This document shows positions 1 to 12,180 of a stretch of DNA of 64,000 nt, piece after piece. A model generated the notes under the pieces. That model did no database searches. It worked only from the letters and a program-made list of their open reading frames with translations, and was not told where the DNA came from. Position numbers and translations under genes: made by a program. Each line of letters begins with the position of its first letter. Position 1 is the first letter of the stretch. Origin of the DNA: Triglochin maritima (lineage: Eukaryota > Streptophyta > Magnoliopsida > Alismatales > Juncaginaceae); contig OY821792.1 in the NCBI GenBank assembly GCA_963682175.1, forward strand, positions 72,001 to 136,000, read 5' to 3'.

Positions 1-419
1 TTCGTGTTGTTAACTTTTTTGTTTCATTATCTGGCCAAATGGTTTTTTTATCATCCATATTCAAATGATTTCTGTTCATTTATTGGTCTTCATTGTTCCC
101 AGAACTTACACAACAATCATCAAGCCGAAATGGAGGAAGAGAGAGAGGGAAGAGACAGACCAAAGAAATAGGGAACGTCACAGAATGCGCATGGGCATGG
201 CAGCGGACGAGCGGCTGAAATAACATCGTGTAGACATACTACCATGATTGTAATATGTGGCCTTGAGGATCTTCTCCACATTGATTTCTTTGCTGAACTT
301 GTAACATGTATTGTTGTAATTAGTTCGTTTTGTGGAGACACGCGTGATGTTCTCCTTCAAGAATTTTTCAAACCTTGTTGGTGGTCGAGAGTTTGCTTCA
401 AATAATATTACATCTTGAT
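1..419. other. AT-rich intergenic sequence, nothing recognised
   Basis: Short open frames occur on the minus strand here, but they have no domain, no splice context and no codon pattern I recognise. I see no gene or repeat that I can support. Confidence 0.4.
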
Positions 420-1660
420 ATTACATATGGTTAATGTAAATACATTCTAATATTACGTTTTGAAAAGTAATATTACAGTAGCATTTGGATATTACAGTTG
501 TTCCCGTAATATTACAGCTAATAGATACAACTAATATTTAGTAACAGGCTTCACTCCCATTCTTAGTATTACTTTTTCTAAATGGTTCGAGTTTCCTATT
601 TTTGGGATTTATAAGTACTGAAACCAAATTTTGCTTGCTCCATTCTCATATTCCACATTCAATAAATTATTTTTTGAATGTGTTATATGAATAGATTGAA
701 ACCAATGTTCTTGGAATTTGACGAACTTTTGTATAAAAAATCTACATATTACGGCTAACAAACTAATATTACGGAAACAACATTATATTATGGTTTAGAA
801 CGTAATATTAATCTATTTACGAACAACGAATTCCGTTACACATGACGCAATCATCCATTAGTATTTACGAAACGTTACTAAACAAAATTACATAATATTA
901 TGGCTAACGATATCATATTATTACACCAAATTTATATTACAGTTTCGAACATAATATTAATTTTTTTACGAACAACAATTTCAGTTACACATGATGCTAT
1001 CATCTATCACTTCATGTGACTTTAGTAAAAAAAATCAGTATATTACGACTAACAAACTACTATTATGGTTACATTTTTATATTACGGTTGTGAATGTAAT
1101 ACCTTTTTTATATTAAGTTAAAAAAAATAATATTACAGCATCTTGTTGATATTACGATTGTTACCGTAATACTACTGGTAATAGATACAATCATACAAGT
1201 TACGGGGATATAATGTCATCTACGTGTGTGGGACGGATGAGTACGGGACGACCACCGAGACCAAAGCTATGGAGGAGAATTGCTCCCCTAAGGACATTTG
1301 TGATAAGTAATAAGTTTTTTTACAATAAAAATGGAATGTTACGTAATATTACAGTTAATAGATTTATTCATACAAGTTACATAACACATGTTGTACTTCT
1401 CGATCACTTTTTAATGAAACGTTTGTAAACCTCAAATTATATGAAGAACCAAATTACATTTTACGTACACATTATTAGGCATCCATTTTCTTAATTGGGA
1501 AGGACTAAAAGTAATTGTATCTTACGTCTTGCAAATTAATATTACATCCTGATATTACGTATTGTTAATGTAATACCCTTTTAATATTACATTTTGAAAA
1601 ATAATATTACTAGCAGCCCCTCGATATTACAGTTGTCGCCGTAACAATACTCCTATAGGA
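420..1660. repeat. AT-rich region rich in TAATATTAC palindromes
   Basis: The core TAATATTAC, often extended to GTAATATTACAG, recurs many times here (for example near 450, 470, 490, 1340, 1545, 1580 and 1600), with variants such as GATATTACG. The full form CTGTAATATTACAG is its own reverse complement. The same motif fills the noncoding parts of the neighbouring MULE (near 2190, 5200, 6470, 6775, 7080 and 7735), so this stretch is probably related MULE noncoding DNA. No coding potential is seen. Confidence 0.6.
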
Positions 1661-1671
1661 GATTATCATAG

Positions 1672-2085
1672 TTATTTATTCTTATTTGCATGTATATCTT
1701 GTCCACGAATATTAATCTTCTTGTAACCTAGGTGTTTAAAAACTGCCAAACTATGTTGGCACGGAAGTCCTTGAAATTCCATAAAGTGATAGTCACAAAC
1801 AGACACATGATCAATGCCTTCGAACCTTACATGCATCGTTCTATTGTCTTCATCTATCTTGCTGACATTGTATGTAACTGAATTTTCGTCCTTATTTTCA
1901 ATCGTAACGTTGCACATAAAACTCTTCTTTAACTCTATCTGAAAGATGTGAAAGATACTTCTAGTGTATATTTCTTCCATTTCAGCTTCAAGGTTTCATT
2001 CAGTTAGTAGTTCTCCTTTGTTATTATTGTCATTATAATCTCATCTATTTTCATTCTCTCTGATGTTTTAGAGTCACTTCTAATC
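1672..2085 (-). pseudogene. Inverted FAR1/MULE transposase fragment with SWIM zinc finger
   Basis: Read on the minus strand, this matches the last exon of the FAR1-type gene at 5,330-6,155. The open part (1980 to 1672) carries the MEEIYT...SFMCNVTIE and GLPCQHSLAVFKHLGYKK segments. About 100 bp upstream of it (to about 2085) still matches the exon start but with shifted frames. The second cysteine of the SWIM CxC pair (CDC in the 5.3-kb copy) is tyrosine here (codon at 1789-1791), so the zinc site is probably lost. After GYKK the sequence diverges from the other copy. It is a truncated, inverted duplicate, not a working gene. Confidence 0.8.
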
Positions 2086-2454
2086 TACATTAATAATACT
2101 TATTTCAAGCGTATGATATTGAATTCGAAAACTTGTTGAACTACTCATATTTGTTTATGTAACATTCAGTATTATTAAATATCATAACTTAATATTACAG
2201 TTATAACAATTATGTTACAGCTAATCCAATATATATATGCAAGCTTGAAAAGAATCGTAATGTACATGTACCTGCACAAGAACTCAAATTAATTCGACAG
2301 TATGTTATTGGAGAGTGGCAGTAAAATCATATATGTTTATTTAACATTATTTAAAATTAAATAACATAACTTAATGTTAAATTAACAACGATTATGTTAA
2401 TTTTTAACCAATATATTATACCAAAATTTATCTACATCCCAAATAAACCGCAAG
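2086..2454. other. AT-rich spacer
   Basis: A few TAATATTAC-type motifs near 2170-2220 link this to the flanking MULE noncoding DNA. No gene is seen. Confidence 0.4.
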
Positions 2455-2745
2455 ATTAAAGATCCACATAATAAAAACCAAAATCAGCAGCAAAAAACCA
2501 AGCAAAACTGAAATCAGCAGCAAAAAACTAAAACCAAACCAAATCAAAATCAACAACAAAAAAACCAACAAAACCGAAATCAGCAAAAAAACCCAACAAA
2601 ACCGAAATCAACAGCGACAAACCAAACAAACCCGAAATCAACATCAACATCTAACCAAAACAAAACCGAAATCAGCAGCAAAAAACCAACAAAACCGAAA
2701 TCAACAGCAACAAACCAAACAAAACCAAAATCAGCAGTTAAATAA
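2455..2745. repeat. A-rich imperfect minisatellite
   Basis: About nine imperfect units of roughly 30 bp are built from AAACCGAAATCAGCAG followed by an A run and CCAAC. The tract is strongly strand-asymmetric (A and C rich, almost no T or G). It lies just outside the proposed left end of the FAR1/Ulp1 MULE. Confidence 0.7.
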
Positions 2746-3184
2746 GCTCCTCAAGATCTAATCATTCATTTTAATCTAATGGTTGTGGATGTTTTACTTA
2801 AAGTAAGGGTATTTAAGTAAATTCGTTGGTTTTCCAAAACCCTTCAATCAACCTTACCAAAAGAAACCCAATTGCTTCCTTCTATTTTCGTCACCCCTTT
2901 CTCCTCCCCCTCCAAACCGTTTTTGCTCCTCAATACCACGGATTGGATGCATCTTGGTTTTTTTGGTTAATTAAAGTGCGTTATTTTTTTGCTGTTTATT
3001 TCGTTTTTTCGTTTTTTTTGCTGTTTATTTCGTTATTTCGTTTTTTTTTTCTCGTGAATTCTGCTTTGTTTTTTTAGTCTTTTGCTGCTGAAAATGTTTT
3101 ACGATGTTTAATGTTGCAGCTTAGTTTGGATTATGTTTATTTATTTGGATTACTATTTGTTTTCAGAGGGCACAACTCGAAATT

Positions 3185-6155
3185 ATGGAAATTGTAGAAA
3201 AAAATCCAACCTCTTCAAAGTCCGGAGGAATCCAATCGAGTCTACTGGAAATTGAGGTTAGTTTGTTTTTGAAATACTTTTGATAGCGGATTTCACAATG
3301 GGAACTGTGATGTACCCCTAAAAATAATTAAAAGCGGAAATAATTTAAGTTTTGTAATGGGAAAATCGTATTGGAAGCCGCAATATAAATATGACTACTG
3401 TAATATAGTATTGAAAACTGTAATATGGTTGTTTCGATCTGTAATATTAAATTGATACCTGTTATAGTGACCATTTTACTTTAGCCTTTTTTTATCTTCT
3501 TTGTACTAGTATTATAGTGAAGTAACGTTGAATTGACAATCTAATATTATTATATTATTATGAAAGCTGTAACATTCTGGACCTCATTTTGCACCATTTA
3601 GGATAATTTAAAGTGGCAGAATGAGGAGCATGACAAAGTATTTTTCCTTATACCTGACGTTAACAGTGAGCTCAAACCAACCAATGGACAGGAGTTCGAC
3701 TCGATAGAAGAAGCTTACCACTATTATAAGAATTATGCAAATGCTGTAGGGTTTAATGTGCGAAAATCGTCAACCAAATATACTCAAGCATCAGAAAATA
3801 ATTGTAGAGAGATGATCTTAAAAAAGTTTGTTTGCTCTAAAGAAGGGTCATCATGTACAAGAAGCAACAAAAAAACAAGTATGAATGAAGTGTCAGTAAC
3901 AATAAAGAAGAGGAAAGTTGGGATGTCAAGATGTGAATGTCAGGCAAAATTAAAAATCAAATTTGATCGAGAAAAAAATAAGTGGTTTGTGCTAAACTTT
4001 GTTGAAGGACATAATCATGAAATGACAAGCTCGTCTCAAAGACATTACATGACAAATAATCGTAACATACCGCCTGTTACTCAGAGTTTGTTGAAATCTA
4101 TGAGTGAAGCCAACATACCTGTTGTAAAACAAGCTGTGTTGTTAGGAAATGAAAGCGGTGGTTATGACAAAATCGGATTCACGTATAGAGACATACTAAA
4201 TATGAATGCTTCCAGCAGATATGAAACAGAAGGATATGATGCAGAATTAGTACTAGAACACTTAGAGAGTACAAAGAAAGGTGACAAAAACTTCTACTAT
4301 TCATATCAAAAGAATGAACAAAGTAAGTTGAGACACTTGTTTTGGGCTGATAGCACTTGTCAAGATAATTTTAAACATTTTGGAGAAGCTGTCACGTTCG
4401 ATACTACGTATTGTACAAACAGGTACTCAATGATATTCGGAGCCTTGTGGTGTGAATCATCACAGACAAACAGTCTTTTTCGGAATGGGTTTGCTAAATG
4501 ATAAAACTATATCATCCTTTAATTGGTTGTTTTTGGAATTCAAGAATTGTATGGGTAGAGAACCAGCTGCTATTGTTACTGATCAAGACCCAGCTATGAA
4601 TTCTTCATTGGCACAAGTGTATCCCAAGACCGTTCATCGTTTCTGCACATGGCACATAATGGATAAATTACAAAAAAAAATGGAGTGAGCAACAAAGGGC
4701 ATGTTATTCAAGCCTTTCACGATTGTGTGTGGTACACCGAGAACATCAAAGATTTTGAATGTAAATGGAGCAGAATCATTATCGAAAATGAGCTTCATGA
4801 TTCAAAATGGTTGAATTCGTTGTTTGAGATACGGGAAAAATGGGTACCGGCTTACATGCAAAATATTTTCTTTGTTGGTATGAAGACTACTCAAAGAAGT
4901 GAATCAATGAATGCATTTTTGAAGACATACATCACGCGACAAAACACTTTATTTGAGTTCATATGCAGGTACATTTCTACTTTGTTATTATATTAGCTTG
5001 TATATTCGGTGGTTAAATTGTAGCATCGTCGTTGTAAATTTAACATTAAGTTATTTTATATAAATTTACGTAATGTGAAATAAAAACATATATGCATTTA
5101 CTGCCACAAGAGTTTTATTGTTTACATTACGCTTATAATCTGGATTGCCAATATATTGGTTAAGCTGTAACATAATATTTATAACGGTAATATTACAGAA
5201 TGCTGTATAACAATAACTATTGTTACATAAACAAACAACTGTAGTTCACCCAGTTTTTCCAATCAATATAATACGCTTGAAAATATCTGCAATATGATGT
5301 TATAAGGTAAGCATTGTTTTTTATTGTAGATTTGAGGTGGCTCTAAAGCATCAAAGAGAGAATGAAAATAGATGGAATTATAATGACAATAATACGAAGG
5401 GGGAGCTACTGACTAAATGGATCCTTGAGGCTGAAATGGAAGAAATATACACAAGTGTCTTTCACATCTTTCAAGAAGAGTTGAAGAAGAGTTTTATGTG
5501 CAACGTTACAATTGAAGATAAGGATGAAAATTCAGTTACATACAATGTGAGCAAAATAGATGAAGACAATGGAACAATGCATGTAAGGTTCAAAGACATT
5601 GATCATGTGCTTGTTTGTGACTGTCACTTTATGGAATTTCAAGGACTTCCATGCCAACATAGTTTGGCGGTTTTTAAACATCTAGGTTACAAAAAGATGC
5701 CACCAATTAACATTCTGTCTCGTTGGCGAAAAAGAATTACGAATGACTATTATGAGAGCAACAAGCATTGTACCGACAAGTCAACAATCAGTGACAAAGT
5801 CACCCACATCATGAGATTGTGCAATGAATTGATATCCATTGGCGTCAAACACGAATCTGCAACTGAGTTGGTGGAACAGAAATTAGAATGTGCTCTGTTA
5901 GAAACCAAAAATGCAGTCAAAGAAATCCATGAGAATGATAAGCAAAAATCAGGAACATGTCAAAGGGAAATACTAGTTCATCAGCCAGATAAAGCGAAAA
6001 CAAAAGGGAGCGGAAAGGGTGGAAGACCAAAATTTAGTAGTAATCGCATTCAATCAAATCTTGAGAAAAAAGCAAGCAAGAGTCATAGACAATGTAAAAC
6101 GTGCATGCAATATTCCGACCACGACTCTAGAACTTGTCCCACTAGAAGGCAATAA
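3185..6155 (+). pseudogene. FAR1-type MULE transposase, three exons, two frameshifts
   Basis: Exon 1 is 3185-3256 (ATG at 3185), exon 2 is 3602-4968 and exon 3 is 5330-6155. All sites are GT-AG and phases match. Domains in order: FAR1 DNA-binding zinc domain (SIEEAYHYYKNYANAVGF...CRCECQAKL-like...VEGHNHE), MULE transposase core (FDTTYCTNRYSM first Asp, VTDQDPAM second Asp, QRSESMN Glu), SWIM zinc finger (CDCHFMEFQGLPCQH) and a C-terminal CX2CX5HX4C knuckle (CKTC...H...C). It would act in the nucleus as a transposase; FAR1/FHY3 are domesticated relatives. Two frameshifts break it: near 4445-4455 (GALWCES where the family reads a Val-rich strand before NHHRQT) and in an A9 run near 4672-4681. 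A typing or assembly error in the A run cannot be excluded. Confidence 0.85.
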
Positions 6156-6459
6156 GAAATGTGAGTAGTTAATCTTCTTATTCAATAAGAATTATACTTG
6201 ATAATTTTCTTATATTTTTGTTTTATTTATCCAGATTTACAACTAAAGATACAAAAATATGTCAAGAATGACTTGCAAGGAAGATTATTATTCATGAACA
6301 CAATATACATGTGAATGATGCCCTACAGGAATATAGAACATTTTCTTATAAAGTTTTGAAATACATACTCTAGTTATACTCTCTTTATTGTGTATTTTTT
6401 TTAGTTTGTACCATGCATGGTGAATGAGTATAGGTTACGAATTTTTTTAACAATACGTA
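6156..6459 (+). other. 3' flank of the FAR1 pseudogene
   Basis: AT-rich sequence following the stop codon at 6153-6155. A GT...AG-like interval near 6160-6234 suggests a possible intron in the 3'UTR, but I cannot confirm it. No other gene is seen. Confidence 0.3.
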
Positions 6460-7385
6460 ATAGTTGTAATATTACATTGATAACTGTAATAGTAAGTGGC
6501 TACGAATAACAATGATTTTAAAAATGTAAAATTAAATACGTTTAACAATAACCAATTGGACAATAAAAATTTATTAATAATTTGGAAGATGTATGATCCT
6601 TAATTAATTTTTATCCTTCCCAATTAATAAAATAGAAGGGTAATAACGGTTTCTTCATCAAAATCGTTAATAAGTATCCCCTATGTACCTAGTCTGTCTG
6701 TATATTGTAGCTGTAATATAACAATAACAATGATAATAACATGATGTTGTTATTAATATGACTATACAAACTGTAATATTACATTGATAACTGTAATATT
6801 AAGTGGCTACGAGTAACAATGTTTTTAAAAATGTAAACTTAAAAACGTTTTACAATAACCAATTGGAGAATAAAAATTTATTAATAATTTGGAAGATGTA
6901 TGATCCTTAATTAATTTTTATCCTTCCCAATTAATAAAATAGAAGGGTAATAATGTTTTCTTCATCAAAATCGTTAATGAGTATCCCCTATGTACCTAGT
7001 CTGTCTGTATATTGTAGCTGTAATATAACAATAACAATGATAATAACATGATGTTGTTTTTAATATGACTGTACAAACTGTAATATTACATTGATAACTG
7101 TAATATTAAGTGGCTACGAGTAACAATGAATTTAAAAATGTAAAATTAAATACGTTTTACAATAACCAATTGGAGAATAAAAATTTATTAATAATTTGGA
7201 AGATGTATGATCCTTAATTAATTTTTATCCTTCCCAATTAGTAAAATAGAAGGGTAATAATGTTTTCTTCATCAAAATCGTTAATGAGTATCCCCTATGT
7301 ACCTAGTCTGTCTGTATATTGTAGTTGTAATATAACAATAACAATGATAATAACATGATGTTGTTTTTAATATGACTATACAAAC
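6460..7385. repeat. 307-bp tandem repeat, three copies
   Basis: The landmark AGTCTGTCTGTATATTG occurs at 6691, 6998 and 7305, giving a period of exactly 307 bp twice. Each unit starts with TGTAATATTACATTGATAACTG, continues through CCAATTGGA and TCCTTCCCAATTA, and ends with TATCCCCTATGTACC. Units differ by a few substitutions only. The array lies between the 3' ends of the convergent FAR1 and Ulp1 genes, where a shared terminator or spacer would be expected. Confidence 0.93.
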
Positions 7386-7942
7386 CGTAATATTAAAAGA
7401 GTATTATCCGCCAAACGCAATATCAATATTTAATATTATTTTGCGCGATGTAAAATACAATTGACTTTATTCTTGCCCAATTAAAAAAATGGATGTCTGA
7501 TACTGTGTAAAATGTATGCGGATCTTAAGATAATTGGAGGTTTAGATAAGTTTTAACAAGAAGTGATGTAGAGGTACAACTTGTGACATCAAACTTCTAT
7601 GAATAGGGTATATCTATTAGCTTTAATATAACGAAAATCATTATATACTCTTACTTAGTTGATTATGTTAACTTTTGTTCAACACAAAGTTGACGATAAC
7701 TAGTTATGTACGCTGTTTGATTAAAAATGGAAATTGTAATATTACAGTTTGAATTGTAAAATCGAAAAGGTAGCTGTAAAAATATTAGTCAAAACGTAAT
7801 AAGAAGGGGTAGCTGTAATAATAATAGTAAAAACGTAATATAAGAGTACTCTTCTAAGCATTAGTAATTTGTAACTGTAAAGTTTGTAATTGTAATTTTG
7901 TACATTTCAAAAAGTATGTTTAATCCCAAAAATTTCTATAAT
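7386..7942. other. AT-rich spacer with TAATATTAC motifs
   Basis: Noncoding sequence downstream of the Ulp1 gene. It contains several GTAATATTACAG-like motifs (near 7735) and runs of related GTAATAAT and GTAAAAAT words. No gene is seen. Confidence 0.4.
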
Positions 7943-10900
7943 CTAATCAGAACATGTTCCACGAAGTATCATAGCAACATATTCAGCACGAATCCGGGCC
8001 ATATCTGCTTCTTCAAAATCAAAAACATCTTTTCCTTCTGAGAGATATTCTGCAAACTTCAATACATACAATCCGCAATTCAAACTGGTAACCGATTGCT
8101 GGGGGCAAGGAACATGTTCTACTTCCCAAGTCTTCATATTATCAAAATTGTGCATCATTTCAAAGTACTTAGCCACCCACTTGGACTGCAAAAATTAACA
8201 TTTCCAGTTAATAAAACAAACAAGCATACCAAGTAAAAATTAGTGACAATAAACTATAAATACATGTGTATTATAACTCAAGAACAATAAAGAACATACC
8301 CACTGAAGAACTCTTGCTTTAGCTCTGGCAGAATTATAGGAGTTGTACGATTGAAATCGACTTTGTTGAAAATTGATGACAAAAAGATGCCAGTGACTAC
8401 CCGTGTGCAAAATCATGAAATAGTAATTAACTATACCCATAATATAATTTGGACAATCGAAACATTGACAAAGGTTTTTCTTCATTTCATCAGTAAGGAC
8501 ATCTGGACATGAATGCAACTTTATCTACATTGAAATTAGATAAAAAAAAGTTTGAACAAGTAATCGTTATAAGGAACCAAAAAGAATATTAAATAAACCA
8601 ATCTAATAAGAAAGGAGAATTAACCTGAGGGTAAACATAAGAGAATAGACAATATAAACCAACACGATCTGCAGCTTTAGCTTTAAGTTCCAGCAGCTCA
8701 AATGACACTTCTAATACCTAAAAGGTGGAACATTTAACAATGATTGAAATTGATACATTTGTAAACATTTAATTTCACTTACATCACCAGAAATCATTTT
8801 TCCATCCAACAAATCAAGCAAATGTGTTCCTATGCAAAACGTGTTTTTACTTGTTCTATAATTCCTTGCACTCCTGAAATGTAAAAATCAATAACGAAAT
8901 ATGTAAAAAATGTGTAGAAAAGTAAATAATGTTGAACTAGAATGATTTCAATATGTATCACATAAAGACTTACATGTCTCTGGGATCACTTAGGAATTGA
9001 TCAATACATGCTTTTTCCTCCAAAGAAATTTCGAAATATCCCAAATATTTTGTAACGCCTTTTAGTGAAACCTATAAAATTATGAATGAAAATTGAATCA
9101 ATTGTAAAGAAATATCAAATATGGAAGTAGTATTGTTTGATTTTGTAGTAATAAAAACAAATCAACACTGATTTAAAAACAGTAATATAACATGTAGTGC
9201 TGTAATATATACGTGAAGCAGTAATATATACAATTGTGAAGTGGAGCAGTAATATATACAATCCTGTAAAATAAACATATGTCACCATAAAAAAGATATT
9301 AATATTAGAAGAATATAAGAAACATTAAAATGCTATGTTTGACCATAAATCTTACAAATGTTAGCAAAAATATTTTGCATATTGTAGTGTTTCATAATAT
9401 TAACCACTAGTCAAATAATAGATAAGTAAGATTATACCTTCTCATTTACTAAAGTCTTCGATGCTTGCCTTGAATTAAATCCATCTTCTAGCAGAATGTT
9501 GGGTTTCCGATTAATTCTCATTTTCACACGCCTTGTTAATGAACTTTCAGATGTATTCGCTACTGTTTCTTTTCTCTTGTAGACTCTTTTGAAGGGAGGA
9601 GGTCCAAGACAAACATTCACATTATCACAAGGAACATGGGAGGAAGTCATTTGGTCATTACCAATTACAACATCAACCAAATTTGAGTAAGCCATCTGTT
9701 GATCGCCAATATTCGTCTCCTCCAAAAAATTGGTATTGACCTGTGAAATCTGAGAAAGCCCCAAGCTGAAAGTTGGGACATGCGACTTTGGATTCCCAGA
9801 TTTTTTCTTCAAGGTAGAGAGTTCAGCTTCCAAATCAGCAACTTTCTTTTTTAATGACTTCAACTCAGAATTCTCAACTTCCAAAATACAGACTTTTTGA
9901 TTTAACAACTGCACCTCCAAAATTAATTCATCATTTCTTTTCTTCAACTGTTGGGCTTCATTGTCATCAACATCTATACCATCAGTAGGATAATGTAGTT
10001 TCTCCCTTCTTTTTTTGGAATTCAACTTCTTCTTTATGGTTCCAACATTAAGCGGAGGCAAATTTTGCTCATTGGGAAGAAGCTTGAAGAAATCATTTTC
10101 ATCAACTAAGATATTATACATAATCTGCAGGTAGTATAACTTTGTTTAATAAATATTTGTATCTACAAATAGCTGAAGTTTAGAAATTGCAAATGATAAT
10201 GCCATGCAAATGCTATCGTGGCAAACAAAGATATGAATATGATTAAACCAATATTGCACAATTATTATGAATTAAATTCAACATACCATATCATCAATCA
10301 CGCTAGATAGGTCTTTTAGCTTTGGTTCCACAGGAGAAGCCCACTTCCTAATCCTTGGCTTCAATTCGGGAAAAACTGGTTTAAACAAATTGATGTGCTC
10401 ATACAACCATACCTGCAATATGTATAACAAAAATAAAGTTAAATCTAAAAAATATAATGGTGAATCTGACAACAAAGCTGTAATATTATGTTGATAACAG
10501 TAAAATAAGTAGTTTTGCCTTAATTCGCAAATTAATTAATTTAAAAAGTTGCATCTAGCAAAGAAGCCAAAAATAAAGATTTTCTTTCTTCTATGTAATG
10601 AAACTACATAAAATAACATCAATAGTTGAAAGTTACAGTAATTACCATAAAACATATGCTTGATCCAAGAGCATAAGTGCTAACATATTTCCTCTTCCCA
10701 GCCTTCTTGCTAATAATTTGGTCACGTATGAGAGGTACCTTTTCCATTGCTAGGCTGTGAATAGCCTCAGACCAATTGTAGAATTTCAGGTTCTCTAATT
10801 TGTCAAAATTGGATAGTGCAGCTCGTGGCACATTAGACCCAGACTCAAGCAATAAAAAGGTAGAACACATCAACAAAATTAATAGCTTTACAAAATCATC

Positions 10901-11930
10901 AACAGACTCATCGTCATCCTTGCAATGTAGCTCAATCATAAGCTGTTGAATTTTGTGGTATTAAAGGTGAAGTTTTTTTCTTTACTATATTTTGCCTCCA
11001 AATCAGAGGTTTTCCCACTCCCTCTTATCTTCACCTTTATACCTGAAGCAGGTAAACCTAGAATAGCTGCAACATCTTCAATGGAAAAATCTAAGTTTAC
11101 CCCTCCCACACAAAATTTGTTGCCGTCAACATGCCTACTAATTAAATCTTCCAGCAACCAACGATTCACATTCAAATTTGGAATATGAAGAAGTTTATCA
11201 AAAGGAGTCACTGACATCCTTTTCAAGTGAGCTTCCTTTGGTTTATATTTTTCCACAAACTCAACAAATAACTTCACATAACATCGATGGTTCACGCAAT
11301 AGTTAAATGTATCAAAATATTTAGAAATCAGCAAAAATATAAACACAAACAAAATAAAGAATTTAAGTCCCAGTCATGCACCAACAGATTTAGAGGTAGG
11401 ATGAATTGAAGTTTCACCCTTATCTTTGCATTGCAACTTTATTGTGCTCGTCAAATTGCCTACAAGACCAAAAGATTGTGAGAAATCTTTAGTGGCTCAT
11501 AATATATGTTAAACTCGTTTTTCTAAATTTTTTGTGTGCTTAATTGCTATTAAACATGAATCAAAAAATGCTACTAATTAACAATAACAAGTAGTTTAGA
11601 AGAAAGAAAAAAACGGTAAAATCAGACAGAGACCGAAACTTGGTGAGAAGGTAATCATCTAATAAATGAAGAAAAACAAACAGAATGAAACTTGGTGAGA
11701 ATAATAATATGAGATTACAATGTTAAAAAAAACAAAAGTATTTATAATCATATTATTACCAACAAATGTTTCATCAAACGACAATAGGAACAAGATTAAA
11801 ATGCATAAAAAATGTACAAAATGGCAAAAGAACTAGCAACACCGAAAAGGACGTGCTCAAATGGAACAGCCAGATTGATAAATAACGTACCTATTGATTT
11901 CATAGTTCCATCTCTGACTGATTCATCCAT
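7943..11930 (-). pseudogene. Transposon-type Ulp1/C48 cysteine protease gene, about 11 exons
   Basis: Ulp1-family proteases cut SUMO from proteins; this one sits in a MULE. ATG at 11930 opens exon 11930-11891. Further exons by GT-AG sites and frame: 11459-11382, about 11310-10937, 10939-about 10650, about 10430-10281, about 10125-9432, about 9072-8972, about 8877-8784, about 8718-8626, about 8525-8301 and about 8187-7943. The N-terminal part (IPNLNVNRWLLEDLI, FSIEDVAAILGLP, YNWSEAIHSL, VWLYEHI) is the plant-specific region of transposon-linked Ulp1 proteins. The middle exon (10121-9432) is a long heptad coiled coil. The protease has His in HWHLFVINF and Gln and Cys in PQQSVTSLNCGLYVL. The Asp expected in the DS motif is Asn (SYNSYNS). 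One frameshift at about 10937 joins FNTTKFN to MIELHCKDD. It is otherwise well kept. Confidence 0.8.
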
Positions 11931-11949
11931 TCCGGATTTGGGGGAAATG

Positions 11950-12180
11950 ATAGGTGTGACGATTAGGGAGGAAAAAGGGGGCGTTAGGGTCAAGATTTCA
12001 GTGGAGGCGTGAGGGTGAGATTAGTGAGGAGAAAGGGAGGGCTGAGGGTGAAGATTGCGGTGGAGGCGTGATGGTGAGATTAGGGAGGAGAAAGGGTGAC
12101 GTCTAGGTGGAGATTTCGGAGGCGTTAGGGTGAAATTAGGGAAGAAAAAGGGAGGGGTTAAGGTGAAAACAGTGGAGGTG
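11950..12180. repeat. About 58-bp G-rich tandem repeats in the Ulp1 leader
   Basis: Four imperfect units of about 56-59 bp share GGTGAGATTAGGGAGGA followed by AAAGGG and GGAGGCGT. They sit immediately upstream of the Ulp1 start codon, so on the transcribed (minus) strand they form a C- and T-rich leader. The open frames across them are a by-product of the repeat and are not called as genes. Confidence 0.75.

Noticed and set aside
2826..3077. Phe-rich open frame on the plus strand
   Set aside because: Composition of a T-rich leader upstream of the FAR1 gene; no domain.
420..7800. TAATATTAC equals the nonanucleotide at geminivirus replication origins, suggesting integrated geminiviral DNA
   Set aside because: No GC-rich stem, iterons or Rep-like coding sequence flank any copy; the repeats sit in MULE noncoding DNA and are AT-driven palindromes.
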